Shown: piece by piece, positions 18,169-27,617 of the stretch
Position numbering within the stretch: position 1 is the stretch's first letter
Layout: each line of letters starts with the position of its first letter
DNA from: Alteromonas sp. KUL49
Lineage (GTDB): Bacteria; Pseudomonadota; Gammaproteobacteria; Enterobacterales; Alteromonadaceae
Direction: 5' to 3'
Length of the DNA: 64,000 bases
Assembly: GCF_006538345.1 (NCBI RefSeq)
Contig: NZ_BJKL01000001.1
Location: 62,001 to 126,000 of the forward strand
Made by a program: the position numbers and the translations under genes
Notes under the pieces: model-generated
What the model was told of the DNA's origin: nothing
Seen by the model: the letters and a program-made list of their open reading frames with translations, nothing else
Database searches by the model: none

Positions 18169-18810
18169 ATGAAGTCGTTTCAGCGCGAATTTATCGCATT
18201 TGCCATTGAGCGTGGTGTACTTAAATTCGGTGAGTTCACTCTAAAATCTGGTCGTGTAAGCCCCTACTTCTTTAATGCGGGTTTGTTTAATCGCGGCGGC
18301 GATCTAGCAAAGCTAGGTCGCTACTATGCCGACGCGTTAATGGACGCTGGCGTTGAGTTTGATTTGCTGTTTGGCCCAGCCTATAAGGGTATTCCCATTG
18401 CAACGACAACCGCGGTAGCCCTAGCCGACCATCATGACAAAGATGTGCCTTATTGTTTTAACCGTAAAGAGGCTAAAACTCACGGTGAAGGCGGTAATTT
18501 AGTCGGTAGTCCTCTTGAAGGCAAAGTAATGCTGGTGGATGACGTTATTACCGCGGGTACCGCGATTCGCGAGTCTATGACTATCATCGAACAGCAACAA
18601 GCTACGCTTTCAGGTGTGCTTATTGCCCTTGATCGTCAAGAACGTGGTAAAGGCGAACTGTCAGCCATTCAAGAGGTTGAACGTGATTTTGGTACTGCAG
18701 TTATCTCGATTGTGAGCTTGGCTGACGTTGTTGATTATCTCACCGAACTGGGCGGTCACGACGAGCAAATTAGCGCTATCAATAAGTATCGCGAAACTTA
18801 TGGCATCTGA
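18169..18810 (+). CDS. pyrE: Orotate phosphoribosyltransferase
   Basis: 213 residues, as in E. coli. It converts orotate and PRPP to OMP in pyrimidine synthesis. The PRPP-binding motif is [13 protein letters not shown], and [14 protein letters not shown] is the conserved N-terminal region. A strong AAGGAG precedes the ATG. The end overlaps the start of tusA by 11 bases. Confidence 0.97.
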   Translation: MKSFQREFIAFAIERGVLKFGEFTLKSGRVSPYFFNAGLFNRGGDLAKLGRYYADALMDAGVEFDLLFGPAYKGIPIATTTAVALADHHDKDVPYCFNRKEAKTHGEGGNLVGSPLEGKVMLVDDVITAGTAIRESMTIIEQQQATLSGVLIALDRQERGKGELSAIQEVERDFGTAVISIVSLADVVDYLTELGGHDEQISAINKYRETYGI

Positions 18811-19060
18811 TTTTGAGGCGCTGTTTAGCAGCGCCACAACCCACTTAGATGCGCTAGGATTGCGCTGTCCTGAACCTGTTATGATGGTGCGATTGGCTAT
18901 TCGCAAAATGGCAGATGGCGAAACCTTGGCAATCAGTGCCGATGATCCATCCACTGCCCGTGATATCCCGAGCTTTTGCCGCTTTATGGATCACACGTTA
19001 GTAGCATCGCAAACCGAAGTAATGCCCTACCAGTTTGTGATTCAAAAAGGCAAAGCCTGA
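18800..19060 (+). CDS. tusA: TusA-like sulfurtransferase
   Basis: 86 residues from the ATG at 18800 (MASDFEALF), which lies inside the pyrE end. The CPxP signature is present as [11 protein letters not shown], whose cysteine carries persulfide sulfur for thio-modification of tRNA and related transfers. The longer upstream frame is a shadow of pyrE. It may be either TusA itself or a YedF-like relative; the length and the [11 protein letters not shown] context favour TusA. Confidence 0.85.
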   Translation: MASDFEALFSSATTHLDALGLRCPEPVMMVRLAIRKMADGETLAISADDPSTARDIPSFCRFMDHTLVASQTEVMPYQFVIQKGKA

Positions 19061-19068
19061 CGTTTTGT

Positions 19069-19524
19069 CTAGTGAATACAACTAGTGTTCACAGAGTATT
19101 TAGACTGATTTTCTGCCTGTTCTACTACGTGTAATAGTTTGCTGATGACTTCGCAGTTCTGTGGCAGTAAAGCATGCAGCGGCAGCAGTGCTAGCAATTG
19201 TTTTTGGCAATCAGAGAGCAATTCACTGCTCTGAAGTAAATCCCCTGTTCGCTCGAAAATACCTGACAAGTAAATACACAAGGTAACGTAGGTAAAATAG
19301 TCTTGCCTGATGTGAGATTGGTCCTCTTCTGTGGCAAAGGGCGTTAGAAGGACAACTTTTGCGATTTCGTAGGCACAAGAGCACACACTGCTTGCAGCCT
19401 GAAAGTCTCCGTTCTTACACAAACCTTGTGCCTGTTGTAGCATTTGTGTGCGGTGTAACCGAGCGTTGTGAACGTTCTTGTGTAGCCATTTTTTGTAAAC
19501 TGGGCAAAGTGCGTTTTGATTCAT
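19069..19524 (-). CDS. Unknown 151-residue helical protein under a Fur box
   Basis: Family not recognised. The protein is soluble and almost wholly alpha-helical (QMLQQAQGLCKNGDFQAAS, then long Leu-rich helices), with a TPR-like rhythm and six cysteines, several in the first half. It has an almost perfect ribosome-binding site, AGGAGGTGAT, six bases from ATG, so high translation is expected. A symmetric Fur box lies 34 bases upstream, indicating induction in iron starvation. It converges on tusA, with an 8-base gap. It could be an iron-sparing or haem-handling accessory protein, but nothing in the sequence proves it. Confidence 0.75.
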   Translation of the reverse strand: MNQNALCPVYKKWLHKNVHNARLHRTQMLQQAQGLCKNGDFQAASSVCSCAYEIAKVVLLTPFATEEDQSHIRQDYFTYVTLCIYLSGIFERTGDLLQSSELLSDCQKQLLALLPLHALLPQNCEVISKLLHVVEQAENQSKYSVNTSCIH

Positions 19525-19557
19525 AGCATCACCTCCTATTAATTACATTATTGCAAA

Positions 19558-19572
19558 TGATAATTATTATCA
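19558..19572. promoter_or_regulatory. Fur box (perfect 7-1-7)
   Basis: TGATAATTATTATCA is an exact 7-1-7 inverted repeat matching the core of the Fur consensus. It lies 34 bases upstream of the start codon of the gene at 19069-19524, in promoter position. Confidence 0.8.
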
Positions 19573-19697
19573 ATTGGTGTGTTGCACTTCTCTTAGACAA
19601 ATTTGTTTTAACGCAAGGTAATAATAGTACTAAGCAGCAGAGGTTGCTCGATGGCTGGATAGCGACACTATCCAGCACTAATTTAGGGGACGTTTAG

Positions 19698-21020
19698 CTA
19701 TAGCTTATGAACTACCCCGTCTTTCATTACAAAGCTCACAGATTCGAGTAATGTAATGTCGTTGAGTGGGTTTCCGGCTACCGCGATAATATCTGCTAAC
19801 TTTCCTTCCTCTATGGTGCCTAAGGTTTCGCTGATTCCAAGCAAGTCAGCGGTGTTTACCGTAGCGCTAAGTATGGCATCAGCTTCTGACATACCCGCTT
19901 CAACCATAAGAGCAAATTCTTGTGCATTGTCACCGTGAGCAGATACACCACTGTCGGTACCAAAGGCGATATTTACACCAGCAGCATGGGCTCTAGCAAA
20001 GGTTTGTTGTATTAGTGGGCCAATGGCCGCTGCCTTTGGGCGCACAATAGCAGGAAAGTATCCGTCGACTTTGGCTTTATCGGCAACAAACTTGCCGGCC
20101 AATATTGTTGGTACGTAGTAGGTACCATGTTCAATCATGAGGGCTATGGTTTCTTCGTCCATATAGGTGCCGTGCTCAATAGAATCAACGCCGGCAATAA
20201 TCGCTCGCTCCATACCTTCTTTACCATGGGCATGTACCGCCACTGTCATTCCATAGTCCTTTGCGGTGTCTACAATCGCCTTGAGTTCATCCATCATAAA
20301 CTGTGGGTTTTGACCGCTTTTTGCCACACTCAATACACCACCGGTTGCGGTTATTTTGATGAGGTCAGCACCGTTCTGATAACGGGAGCGAATAGCCTCT
20401 CGGGCTTCCACTTCTCCGTTGACTACCCCTTGCTCTGGGCCAACATCAGGGCGAAGCATGTGTGACATGCCATTGCTAGGATCAGCATGGCCACCCGTTG
20501 TCGCTATAGATTTACCGGCAGTATAGATACGTGGCCCTTGGGCGATGCCACGGTTTATGGCGTTACGCAGGGCGATGGTCTCGTTGTAGCTGTCGCCGAG
20601 ATTGCGCACCGTAGTAAAACCCGAATCTAAGGTGGTTAGTGCGTAATCTGCTGCACGCAGCGCACGATCGGCTTCGTTAAGAGTAAAACGCTCTAAGTAA
20701 GTGGTGGGGCCGCCGTGTTGGGACGACAAATGCACGTGCATATCCATCAAACCGGGCAAAATGGTCGCGTGCTTTAAGTCGATTACGGTGTCTTCTTGTG
20801 TCGCGTCAGTGTAGCCACTGACAACGCTGGTAATTTTGTTTCCGTCAACGGTGATAGTCACCGGCCCAGACAGTTGGCTTGAGGTGCCAGTGAATGCATT
20901 TCCTGCGTGAATAAGCGTTGCACTATGGCTAGACAAAGATAGTGACACGGTAGTTAAACCAATGAAGACGAGTGGAAGCTTTTTAAACAATCGACGTAAA
21001 AAGGGGTGATCTGGTTTCAT
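19698..21020 (-). CDS. Exported metal-dependent amidohydrolase (imidazolonepropionase-like)
   Basis: 440 residues from the ATG at 21020; the extra 17 codons upstream lack support. A basic N-terminus and hydrophobic stretch ([20 protein letters not shown]) form a signal peptide. Amidohydrolase metal ligands are present: HVH at residues 95-97, the lysine of LIKITATGG, the histidines of VAVHAHG and SIEHGTYMD, and the aspartate of FGTDSGV. Proteins of this layout are periplasmic prolidase-like enzymes that cleave Xaa-Pro dipeptides or related amides. Exact substrate uncertain. Monocistronic by spacing. Confidence 0.87.
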   Translation of the reverse strand: MKPDHPFLRRLFKKLPLVFIGLTTVSLSLSSHSATLIHAGNAFTGTSSQLSGPVTITVDGNKITSVVSGYTDATQEDTVIDLKHATILPGLMDMHVHLSSQHGGPTTYLERFTLNEADRALRAADYALTTLDSGFTTVRNLGDSYNETIALRNAINRGIAQGPRIYTAGKSIATTGGHADPSNGMSHMLRPDVGPEQGVVNGEVEAREAIRSRYQNGADLIKITATGGVLSVAKSGQNPQFMMDELKAIVDTAKDYGMTVAVHAHGKEGMERAIIAGVDSIEHGTYMDEETIALMIEHGTYYVPTILAGKFVADKAKVDGYFPAIVRPKAAAIGPLIQQTFARAHAAGVNIAFGTDSGVSAHGDNAQEFALMVEAGMSEADAILSATVNTADLLGISETLGTIEEGKLADIIAVAGNPLNDITLLESVSFVMKDGVVHKL

Positions 21021-21140
21021 GGATATTCTTCTTGTAATTACCTGAATGTTAGAGCTTTTAATGTAGAGCACAGGCGTCTACAACGCAAAGATCATTGCAT
21101 TAAAATAGGATGAATAACATGGCTGTGTATAACAGTGAAG

Positions 21141-21710
21141 CTAGGTATTAGGAAGTGTTCCGATAATGAAGTCAGTACCGCTACTTTCAATCATCAGTAA
21201 CGTGCTTTCTTCACTTTCGTGAACGCGTGCAGTATCGATAAGTTGGTAATACACGTTTTGATGGAGCCTTGCCCACAGATTTCGGCGCACTTTTACATAA
21301 GGTATGGGTGTGGCATCTGTGTCTTGCAGTGCTGCTGGTGGCGTTCGCAGTGCTAGCTGAGCTTGATTGGTGAGGGTAATGCTATCATCGGTTTGCGTAG
21401 TAAGAATTAACTGACCTTCTTGTTGCTCCCACTTGGTAACAAGAAAGGGAACATCTTCAACACGAATACCGACTTTTTCGACGGGAGTGACGAGGAAATA
21501 GCTGTCGCCTTCTTTTTTAAGTACCGAGGCAAACAGCTTGACTAGGCTAGCGCGGCCAATTGGGCTGTTTTCGTAAAACCACCGACCGTCTAGTTTAATT
21601 TCTAGATTAATGTCACCACAAAAATCTGGGTTCCAATCCTCAACAGGAGGAAGCGCGCGGCCATTCGAGGCCGCGGACGTTAGTTGGTGCTGAAACTTAG
21701 TTAGATCCAT
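21141..21710 (-). CDS. DUF1285 family protein
   Basis: A 189-residue soluble protein with the family's opening (PPVEDWNPDFCGDINLEI) and DGRWFYENSPIGR, followed by a beta-rich C-terminal half ending SSGTDFIIGTLP. Function is unknown across the family. The start overlaps the end of the DUF3014 gene by 14 bases, so the pair is probably co-translated. Confidence 0.85.
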   Translation of the reverse strand: MDLTKFQHQLTSAASNGRALPPVEDWNPDFCGDINLEIKLDGRWFYENSPIGRASLVKLFASVLKKEGDSYFLVTPVEKVGIRVEDVPFLVTKWEQQEGQLILTTQTDDSITLTNQAQLALRTPPAALQDTDATPIPYVKVRRNLWARLHQNVYYQLIDTARVHESEESTLLMIESSGTDFIIGTLPNT

Positions 21711-22551
21711 TCGCTAGCAACTGAACTTTTAGCTCACGTAGCTTGGCCTTGATGCGTCTCATATTGTCTGGGCCGGTGCGAAGCAATTGCTTTTGTGGCT
21801 CATCCAAGTTTTGTAAACGCTCATCAGCATACTTGTACATTACCGAATCGGTATACACTTCAACAGGCACGGGTACTTCAGGTGTATCTAGCAGGTGATC
21901 AATCGCTTGAACAAATACGCGGTCAAAATCTCGACCGGGATCACCAATTTCATCGTACTTTGCCTGAATATCTTGCTTGTAGGTTTGGTAGAGCGCTAAT
22001 AGTGCGTCTGTGTCAAAACCTTCCAGCAAATTTACGTATGACGTATAACGTTTATAGCTCGCAGCATCAATCCACTGTTTGCCTGCTTGAGAGTACACTC
22101 TAAAGCTCTGTTGTGGTGGTGTAAGCAGTTGATGGTTAGGGGCCATTTCATGGTCAGCTAGGTTTGTAGTGGTTACTACAAAGCGTTGAAGCAAACTGTC
22201 ACTCACAAGAATGCGATTTGCCTCTTCCTGTTCGCTACCCGAAATATCCATAAGCGCATTGCGTACTGCAATGTCACTGGTATCTAATGGCTCTGGTTCA
22301 ATTTCCATGGGCTCCGGCAAATCATCTACCGTGTCAGTGGCTTCTAGCTCTAACACTGGCGGTGGTGGTGCTGGCGCAAATACTTCTTGTTCTGGCTCTG
22401 GTTCAGGCTCAGGAAGCGCTACTACAGGTTCAGGCTCAACAGGAGGAGCCTCTGGCGATGGCCAAAAGGCAACGGCGAGAACGCCCACTAGCAGAACTGC
22501 AGCGATAATTAAATACGGGGTAAAGCTCCGATTTTCTGATGTTTCGCTCAT
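21697..22551 (-). CDS. DUF3014 membrane-anchored protein
   Basis: About 284 residues from the ATG at 22551 (TGGAG six bases upstream); an in-frame ATG at 22569 with AAGGA is an alternative. A single N-terminal transmembrane helix (YLIIAAVLLVGVLAVAFW) is followed by a Pro/Glu-rich low-complexity linker (about residues 35-80) and a conserved helical domain with the family's YKRYTSYVNLLEGFD and DPGRDFDRVF. Topology suggests a periplasmic domain held away from the inner membrane. No known activity. Upstream partner of DUF1285. Confidence 0.85.
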   Translation of the reverse strand: MSETSENRSFTPYLIIAAVLLVGVLAVAFWPSPEAPPVEPEPVVALPEPEPEPEQEVFAPAPPPPVLELEATDTVDDLPEPMEIEPEPLDTSDIAVRNALMDISGSEQEEANRILVSDSLLQRFVVTTTNLADHEMAPNHQLLTPPQQSFRVYSQAGKQWIDAASYKRYTSYVNLLEGFDTDALLALYQTYKQDIQAKYDEIGDPGRDFDRVFVQAIDHLLDTPEVPVPVEVYTDSVMYKYADERLQNLDEPQKQLLRTGPDNMRRIKAKLRELKVQLLANGSN

Positions 22552-22803
22552 AATGTCTCCACTACTCATGATTCCTTTCGATAATACTATCAGAGATAAC
22601 ACTTAAATTTAGAATATAAAGCGCAAGAAATGTTCCTTACATCGCGAATTTTGTCTTTTATCTTCGTTCCACTCGCGATGATGACGTTTATTACATTACA
22701 TGAAATTAGCTGAACAAGGGATTAATACTCTTCTCTTTGTTGAACTGAACTTAGTTTACCGCCGTAAAATCTCAAGACCCCTTATCAAAACCCAGAGGTA
22801 CTT

Positions 22804-23112
22804 GTGGACAAGCTCTTTTTCCGTGACATCGAAAATACACCCACCAGCATTGAGTATCTAGAGGTGCAATCTTTTGAGATGAATGTTTATCTGGTATACG
22901 CCACTATTAATGGTCGCAGCGGTATGGTGTACGACAACACTGATAAACCCATGCGCTTTCACAGCGCTGGGCATATTCGAAAGTCTTTCTCTCATTGTGA
23001 TGTGGTGCGTTCTGTGATGAAGCACGATTCACCCTATGATGAAATGATTGGTAACCCACCCAAAAGCAAAGAGCAAATGGCACTGCCTTTTAGCATGCAA
23101 GAGCCCTATTGA
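22804..23112 (+). CDS. Small conserved protein, DUF6482-like
   Basis: 102 residues from a GTG start behind CAGAGGT. The N-terminal half reads as beta strands (IEYLEVQSFEMNVYLVYATI, GRSGMVYD), and a short C-terminal tail ends KSKEQMALPFSM. The pattern resembles DUF6482 proteins of gammaproteobacteria, recalled from memory and not verified. It overlaps the 3' end of the convergent kinase pseudogene by 7 bases. Confidence 0.65.
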   Translation: MDKLFFRDIENTPTSIEYLEVQSFEMNVYLVYATINGRSGMVYDNTDKPMRFHSAGHIRKSFSHCDVVRSVMKHDSPYDEMIGNPPKSKEQMALPFSMQEPY

Positions 23113-24441
23113 GCGCTATCATTTAGCCAAGCGCCAGCGGCATATTTCATATCGACTTGTGCCTTTAAGCGTTTGGCGAGCAAAAACAAGCCGCCAAGTT
23201 TGCGATGAATAAAAATCGCATCCGCTGGTGGCGTATGCCAGAAGTCTAGTTCGTAGGTTAGCGCCATACCGCAGTCATGTAATCGAGTGACTAAGTCGCT
23301 TTCGCCAAAATCATAACTAGCGTCAGCTCTTATTGCCTCACAGGCAAGCATGCCAATACTGACCACTGCGTCTATTTGCTCGGTGGTGTGACTGGGTAGT
23401 ATCAGGCCGATTGCCAGCGCCGCAGACTTCATTGCCTCATGATCGTTGTGATAGGCCGCATTTAGCAGCGCTTGATAACCCTGAGCTATTTCATCGGGAA
23501 TAACGCGAGTCGCACCAAAATCCAATAGCACTATTTTTGCTGTGTCGGGTTGGTATAGGTAGTTGGCTAAGTTCGGATCGCTCTGAAGTAACTTGAATGA
23601 AAACAATTCATCAAAAAACAAAGCCATGAGCGCTGTCATTAAAGTGTTGCGGGTTTCCTGGGGCGCATCGATTAATTCATCGATGGGAACACCATTGATG
23701 AAGTCCATCGCTAACACATTCTGGGTGGTAAGCTCTGGTGCTATCGACGGTACTATAAAATATTCTGAACCTTCGAGATTAGCGGCGTAGGCACTTAGCA
23801 TTTTGGCTTCACGTTGATAGTCTGCTTCTTGCTGTAGCTGGGCCTTCGCCTCATTAAGCAGTGGCTGAGTGTCTAACGTCTTTGGAATAACACCTGCCAG
23901 CTTGATTAAGGTCGCCACGTTGTTTACATCGCTATCAATACTCTTTTTAATGCCTGGGTACTGAATTTTGATGGCCAACATACGGCCTTTAAGCGTGATT
24001 GCTTTATGCACTTGTCCTATGGATGCCGCAGCAACGGGAGCAAAAGAAAGTAAGTAAATCGTCGTTCCAATCAGTTCCCCATTCGTTATCCAGTACTTCT
24101 TGAAGCTGTGCCTTGGGCATTGCGTCTGCATCATCTCGAAGTTTGCCGAGAATATCTGCGAGCTCTTTTGGAAGAAAGTCTCCAGCATCCATTGACAGTA
24201 ATTGACCGACTTTCATTGCAGCGCCACGCATTGTGGCGAGTTGGTCGGTGATGCGAGTAATATTGCTAGGCGTCAGTACTAGATCTTTGAGTTGAGGGCG
24301 ATTGCCTTTAAGCCACTGCTCTGCGCCTGAAGTAACCACGTTACCTGCTAGCTTGCCTGCGAGAAGGCCGAGTCGACCTACCCGTCCGAGTCGAGAAGTA
24401 GGCACAGGTCGTTGTTTTTGTGATCCGTCATGTTTAGCCAA
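23106..24441 (-). pseudogene. ABC1/UbiB (AarF)-family atypical kinase, frameshifted
   Basis: Two overlapping frames carry the halves of one protein. The N-terminal half begins MAKHDGSQKQRPVP and contains the family's KxGQ motif (MKVGQLLSMDAGDFLP), running in frame to DDLLTF at about 24045. The C-terminal half resumes one frame over with SFAPVAAASIGQVHKA and continues through AIKIQYPG, LLQSDPNLANYL and LLDFGATR to the stop at 23106. Removing one copy of a 4-base tandem repeat (AAGT AAGT on the + strand, from 24048) joins them as DDLLSFAPVAAAS, giving ~443 residues, the normal length. UbiB-like kinases support ubiquinone synthesis or lipid homeostasis. As written the protein is truncated in the kinase domain. 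Assembly error is less likely than for a single-base slip. Confidence 0.85.
24048..24057 (-). other. 4-base tandem duplication causing the kinase frameshift
   Basis: AAGTAAGTAA on the + strand (ACTT repeated on the coding strand). Loss of one 4-base unit restores the reading frame exactly at the junction of the two conserved halves. Confidence 0.8.
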
Positions 24442-24511
24442 GTAATATTTTAGCGTTTATACGAACTCACTTTACATCTTGTTCATTACCGTCGCTAGCA
24501 ACGTGACGCAT

Positions 24512-24784
24512 TCAGAAAAACTGTGAAATGAGCTGAATGATAAAACCGGCAGCACTACCCATGGCAAAGCCTGTCCAGCCGCTGGCTTGTCGATATCTTG
24601 CCAGTGACGCGCCAAACAGGCCACACCATAGCATTGCAGCATACACTGATAGCATACCGCCACCTGTGCCCGTATCAGGCAGAAACAACATGACGACAAA
24701 GGTGAGTGCCATAGCGCCGCTCAAACCTACCCAAGTAAAGTTTTTCTTGTTTGAAAACGCGGTGTTTGCTGGATTGTCGGTCAT
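24512..24784 (-). CDS. Small membrane protein, three predicted helices
   Basis: 90 residues with hydrophobic segments at about 18-40, 44-66 and 69-90 (TWVGLSGAMALTFVVMLFL, SVYAAMLWCGLFGASLA, TGFAMGSAAGFIIQLISQF). Family not recognised; the Gly-rich helices resemble small inner-membrane proteins of unknown role. It lies between the AraC-type gene and the broken kinase, same strand, 75 bases from the former. A longer overlapping frame on this strand is a shadow. Confidence 0.55.
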   Translation of the reverse strand: MTDNPANTAFSNKKNFTWVGLSGAMALTFVVMLFLPDTGTGGGMLSVYAAMLWCGLFGASLARYRQASGWTGFAMGSAAGFIIQLISQFF

Positions 24785-24859
24785 GGTTTTACCCTTTATT
24801 CAAACGCCAAAATCTCATCCTTACACACTACATTTACACACAGCAATAAGACTTCAGGC

Positions 24860-25918
24860 TTATACGGTTGCAGATAGCTGTTTGCGATATTGGTTTGGGG
24901 TACAGCCTAATTGCTGTTTGAACACGCGATTGAATGTGGCAAGTGATGAGAATCCCGACTCCATACTCACCACTAAGATCGTCCATCGCTGACTGTCTTT
25001 GTCAGTGAGGAGTGATTTAGCATGCTCAATGCGATGGTGATTTACAAAGTGATTGAAGTTATCAAAGGTGGTTTTCTCACGCAGTACTTTACTAATTTTG
25101 TACTCTGGTTGTGACAACGCATGGGCCACGTCGAGCATTTTTAGTTCGCTATTCAAGTACACCCGTTGCTCAATCATGAGTTGCTGAAGAGCGGTATAAA
25201 GTAATTCATCTTCATCAATGTCATCTTCATTCTGGGCCTGATGTAATGAATGAGCGAGCCTATCTTTGTGTTGTATCCAAAGTACGAGAAGCAACGTAAT
25301 GAGCATTGCCGATGCGGCGATACCTCGAACAGTAAGGTACACAAAACGGCTAGTGTCGGGTTCCAAAGGAAGGCTAGGTACTACTATCCGTGTGCTAAAA
25401 ACAGCAATAAACATCGTTACAGCAAGGAGTAGTTTTTGACCGCGAACTCGTTTGTTGCTGGTTTGATAGCCACGAATGATTTCCCAGAACGCCATCAATA
25501 GTACACCTGACGAGAGTAAGCGAAGGCATTCAGAAAGTATTTGTTTAAACCATGCTACTGAATCTTGTGATAACCAATCTACGCCAACGAATATATCCAC
25601 TACTCTGCTGATTAAAATGAGTGCCGCAATGCCGCCCGCTAGTGAGTAATGTACCTTGGTGAGTGAGGTCCCCTTTCTGAATAAGCAGCGAGTTAATAAC
25701 CAAAACACATTACAGGTGGCAAATGTACCTAGGGCAATAAATTGCTGTTCTACAACGAAGGTGGCGGGTAGTAGAGCGCCAACTGCAAGAAACAATAATG
25801 ATATTGCCAAAATGGCGAAAAGTAGGTTCGCCATTGTTCTTGGTCGCATAAACACTACGGCGACTATGCTGCATAAAGCAGTAGCTAGCAACAGCGTGTG
25901 TATGGCATCTAGCAACAT
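24860..25918 (-). CDS. AraC-family regulator with N-terminal membrane domain
   Basis: 352 residues. The first ~220 hold six to seven transmembrane segments (LLLATALCSIVAVVFM through ASAMLITLLLVLWI). The last ~100 form an AraC-type double helix-turn-helix (LKMLDVAHALSQPEYKISKVL; MESGFSSLATFNRVFKQQLGCTPNQYRK). Membrane-anchored AraC proteins of this layout are thought to sense an envelope or membrane signal directly. It is divergent from the DUF2306 gene across a 203-base gap, which is a possible target. Confidence 0.88.
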   Translation of the reverse strand: MLLDAIHTLLLATALCSIVAVVFMRPRTMANLLFAILAISLLFLAVGALLPATFVVEQQFIALGTFATCNVFWLLTRCLFRKGTSLTKVHYSLAGGIAALILISRVVDIFVGVDWLSQDSVAWFKQILSECLRLLSSGVLLMAFWEIIRGYQTSNKRVRGQKLLLAVTMFIAVFSTRIVVPSLPLEPDTSRFVYLTVRGIAASAMLITLLLVLWIQHKDRLAHSLHQAQNEDDIDEDELLYTALQQLMIEQRVYLNSELKMLDVAHALSQPEYKISKVLREKTTFDNFNHFVNHHRIEHAKSLLTDKDSQRWTILVVSMESGFSSLATFNRVFKQQLGCTPNQYRKQLSATV

Positions 25919-26121
25919 GAAGTAATAACTGCGAATGGCTTAAAGTACGAAGTTTATGCTATCACAAAGTGCAATGGCCTCTGCGTTTACTCGTGAGAAC
26001 ATTGGTAAAAAAATGTATCTAACCATGAGGTTTATATCCTCAAATTCAGAATTTGCAGAGTTTTGCGCTGCTTTTAACGCCAATGTTAAACCTCTTTGAG
26101 ATTTTACGATGAGGTCACACA

Positions 26122-26988
26122 ATGGGCGAAAATACTCCGCTTTCAGCAACACCCCAAACAACTCCCAAAACAACAGAGGACACCCTGTTTCCTTTTCTTC
26201 ATTCATGGTTTTCTGGCGGTATAAAAGCCTGGGTGAGTGCTGTGCTAGTCGGGCAATGGATGTTTGGTATTTACATCCTGTTTAGATTTACGCTTCCGTG
26301 GTTGTTCGACACCATAGATGAGTCCCAGTTTATTCATATGATCCGTGGTTATAAAAACGGAGAAACCTTTAACAACGCTATTCTGCTTTTACACGTGATC
26401 CCCGTTATGGTTATTAGCATGAGCGCCACACTACAACTGGTGCCAGCGATTAGAAATAGATACCGAAAGTTTCACCGATGGAATGGACGACTGTTTTTAG
26501 CGGTAGGTTTTTTTGGGGCGGTCAGTGGGCTCTATATGACGTGGGGAATTGGCAGCCGATTAAGTGATATAGGCGCTATTGGTGTTACGCTTAATGGTTT
26601 GCTCATTCTGCCTTTCGTCTATTTTACGTGGCGTACAGCTGTTAAAAAGCAGTTTACCTTGCACCGTAGGTTAGCCGTGCATGTGTTTATCCTGATCAAT
26701 GGTGTGTGGAGTGTTCGTTTGTACCTAATGGGCTGGTATATGATTAACCAAGGCCCTTATGGCAATACTCGAAATATTGATGGCCCAGCAGATATCGCTA
26801 TTTCTTTTGCATCGTACTTATTGCCTATGGCTACCGCAGAGTTGGCGTTTTGGGCAGAGAAGCGAAAATCGCCAAAAGCACTCTTTGTTGGCGCCGTGGC
26901 TGTATCCCTCATAGCAATTATCACCGCCATTGGGGTATTTGCGGCAAGTAGCATGATGTGGCTTCCTCGGATTATGGAGAGCCTGTAG
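26122..26988 (+). CDS. DUF2306 multi-pass membrane protein
   Basis: 288 residues with about seven transmembrane helices and the family's RKFHRWNGRLFLAVGFFGAVSGL, an arrangement with conserved histidines (FHRWNGR, LHRRLAVHVF) reminiscent of haem-binding membrane proteins. Function unknown. ATG with GAGGT six bases upstream. It is divergent from the membrane-bound AraC regulator and may be its target. Confidence 0.8.
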   Translation: MGENTPLSATPQTTPKTTEDTLFPFLHSWFSGGIKAWVSAVLVGQWMFGIYILFRFTLPWLFDTIDESQFIHMIRGYKNGETFNNAILLLHVIPVMVISMSATLQLVPAIRNRYRKFHRWNGRLFLAVGFFGAVSGLYMTWGIGSRLSDIGAIGVTLNGLLILPFVYFTWRTAVKKQFTLHRRLAVHVFILINGVWSVRLYLMGWYMINQGPYGNTRNIDGPADIAISFASYLLPMATAELAFWAEKRKSPKALFVGAVAVSLIAIITAIGVFAASSMMWLPRIMESL

Positions 26989-27000
26989 TCGTACTAATAA

Positions 27001-27049
27001 AAAAGCCGAACCCACTCTGCAGTACATACAGATATAAGGCTCGGCTTTT
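27001..27049. terminator. Bidirectional terminator between convergent genes
   Basis: AAAAGCCGA (27001-27009) pairs with TCGGCTTTT (27041-27049). A run and T run on the two sides serve both the DUF2306 gene and the leftward DUF6702-like gene. The loop is long (31 bases). Confidence 0.65.
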
Positions 27050-27068
27050 GTTGTTACGTTGCGACTGT

Positions 27069-27617
27069 TTAGTGGTGATGGCCGCTAAATGATACTTCTA
27101 GCAAGGTAACGTTGTCGGTAAAGGTTAAGGTTTTCAGTGGGCCATTACCCTCAACATTCAGCGTGTTGACCTGATCTGGCCACAAGTCACGCAGTGCGTT
27201 GTGCTGAATCTTTAACCCTTCTAAACTCGGCGTTTGTGCAGTTTCTTGGTATACCCAAAAAAACTTACCCTCCACTTCAAAACCCACCTGCGAGAGTTCG
27301 AGTGGTTGGTCATCATTACCAAGCAATACAAAATGTTCACCCACATAGTCAGCAAATTCTTGTTGAGTGTCTGCAGACTTCATAATGTCGGCTTCTTTAT
27401 CAAACAAGGCTTTAACGGCATGCTCTGCGTCGTGCAAGTTAAAGCGATGCATCACTTCGATGTTTTCTGTTCTTGGATTGAACAACACTGTGGTGATGGC
27501 AGCTTTAATTTGATGCGCTTGAGCAAAGCTACTGAATAAGCTTAAACAGGCGACAATACCAAGCAGAGCGAAAACGCTCTGCTGGCCAAAACGGGGCAAA
27601 AACTTACTCGTCATCAC
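27069..27617 (-). CDS. Exported DUF6702-like protein
   Basis: 182 residues with a signal peptide (FALLGIVACLSLFSSFAQA) and a mature part that starts HQIKAAITTVLFNPRTENIEV and ends in GHHH. The His at the mature N-terminus and the beta-rich body fit DUF6702, a family usually next to M1 peptidases in marine bacteria. The family name is recalled, not verified. The start overlaps the stop of the upstream M1 peptidase gene by 14 bases, so the two are co-translated and the protein may assist the peptidase. The terminal His cluster might bind metal. Confidence 0.7.
   Translation of the reverse strand: MMTSKFLPRFGQQSVFALLGIVACLSLFSSFAQAHQIKAAITTVLFNPRTENIEVMHRFNLHDAEHAVKALFDKEADIMKSADTQQEFADYVGEHFVLLGNDDQPLELSQVGFEVEGKFFWVYQETAQTPSLEGLKIQHNALRDLWPDQVNTLNVEGNGPLKTLTFTDNVTLLEVSFSGHHH

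Noticed and set aside
23106..24441. Reading the kinase region as two separate genes
   Set aside because: The halves join exactly within one conserved motif after removing a 4-base repeat, so one broken gene is the simpler reading.
24472..24699. Minus-strand frame overlapping the small membrane protein
   Set aside because: The frame at 24512-24784 has proper membrane helices and an ATG start; this one is Cys-rich and patternless.
25940..26206. 88-codon minus-strand frame before the AraC gene
   Set aside because: It overlaps the start of the well-supported DUF2306 gene and lacks family features; it is a shadow in a promoter region.
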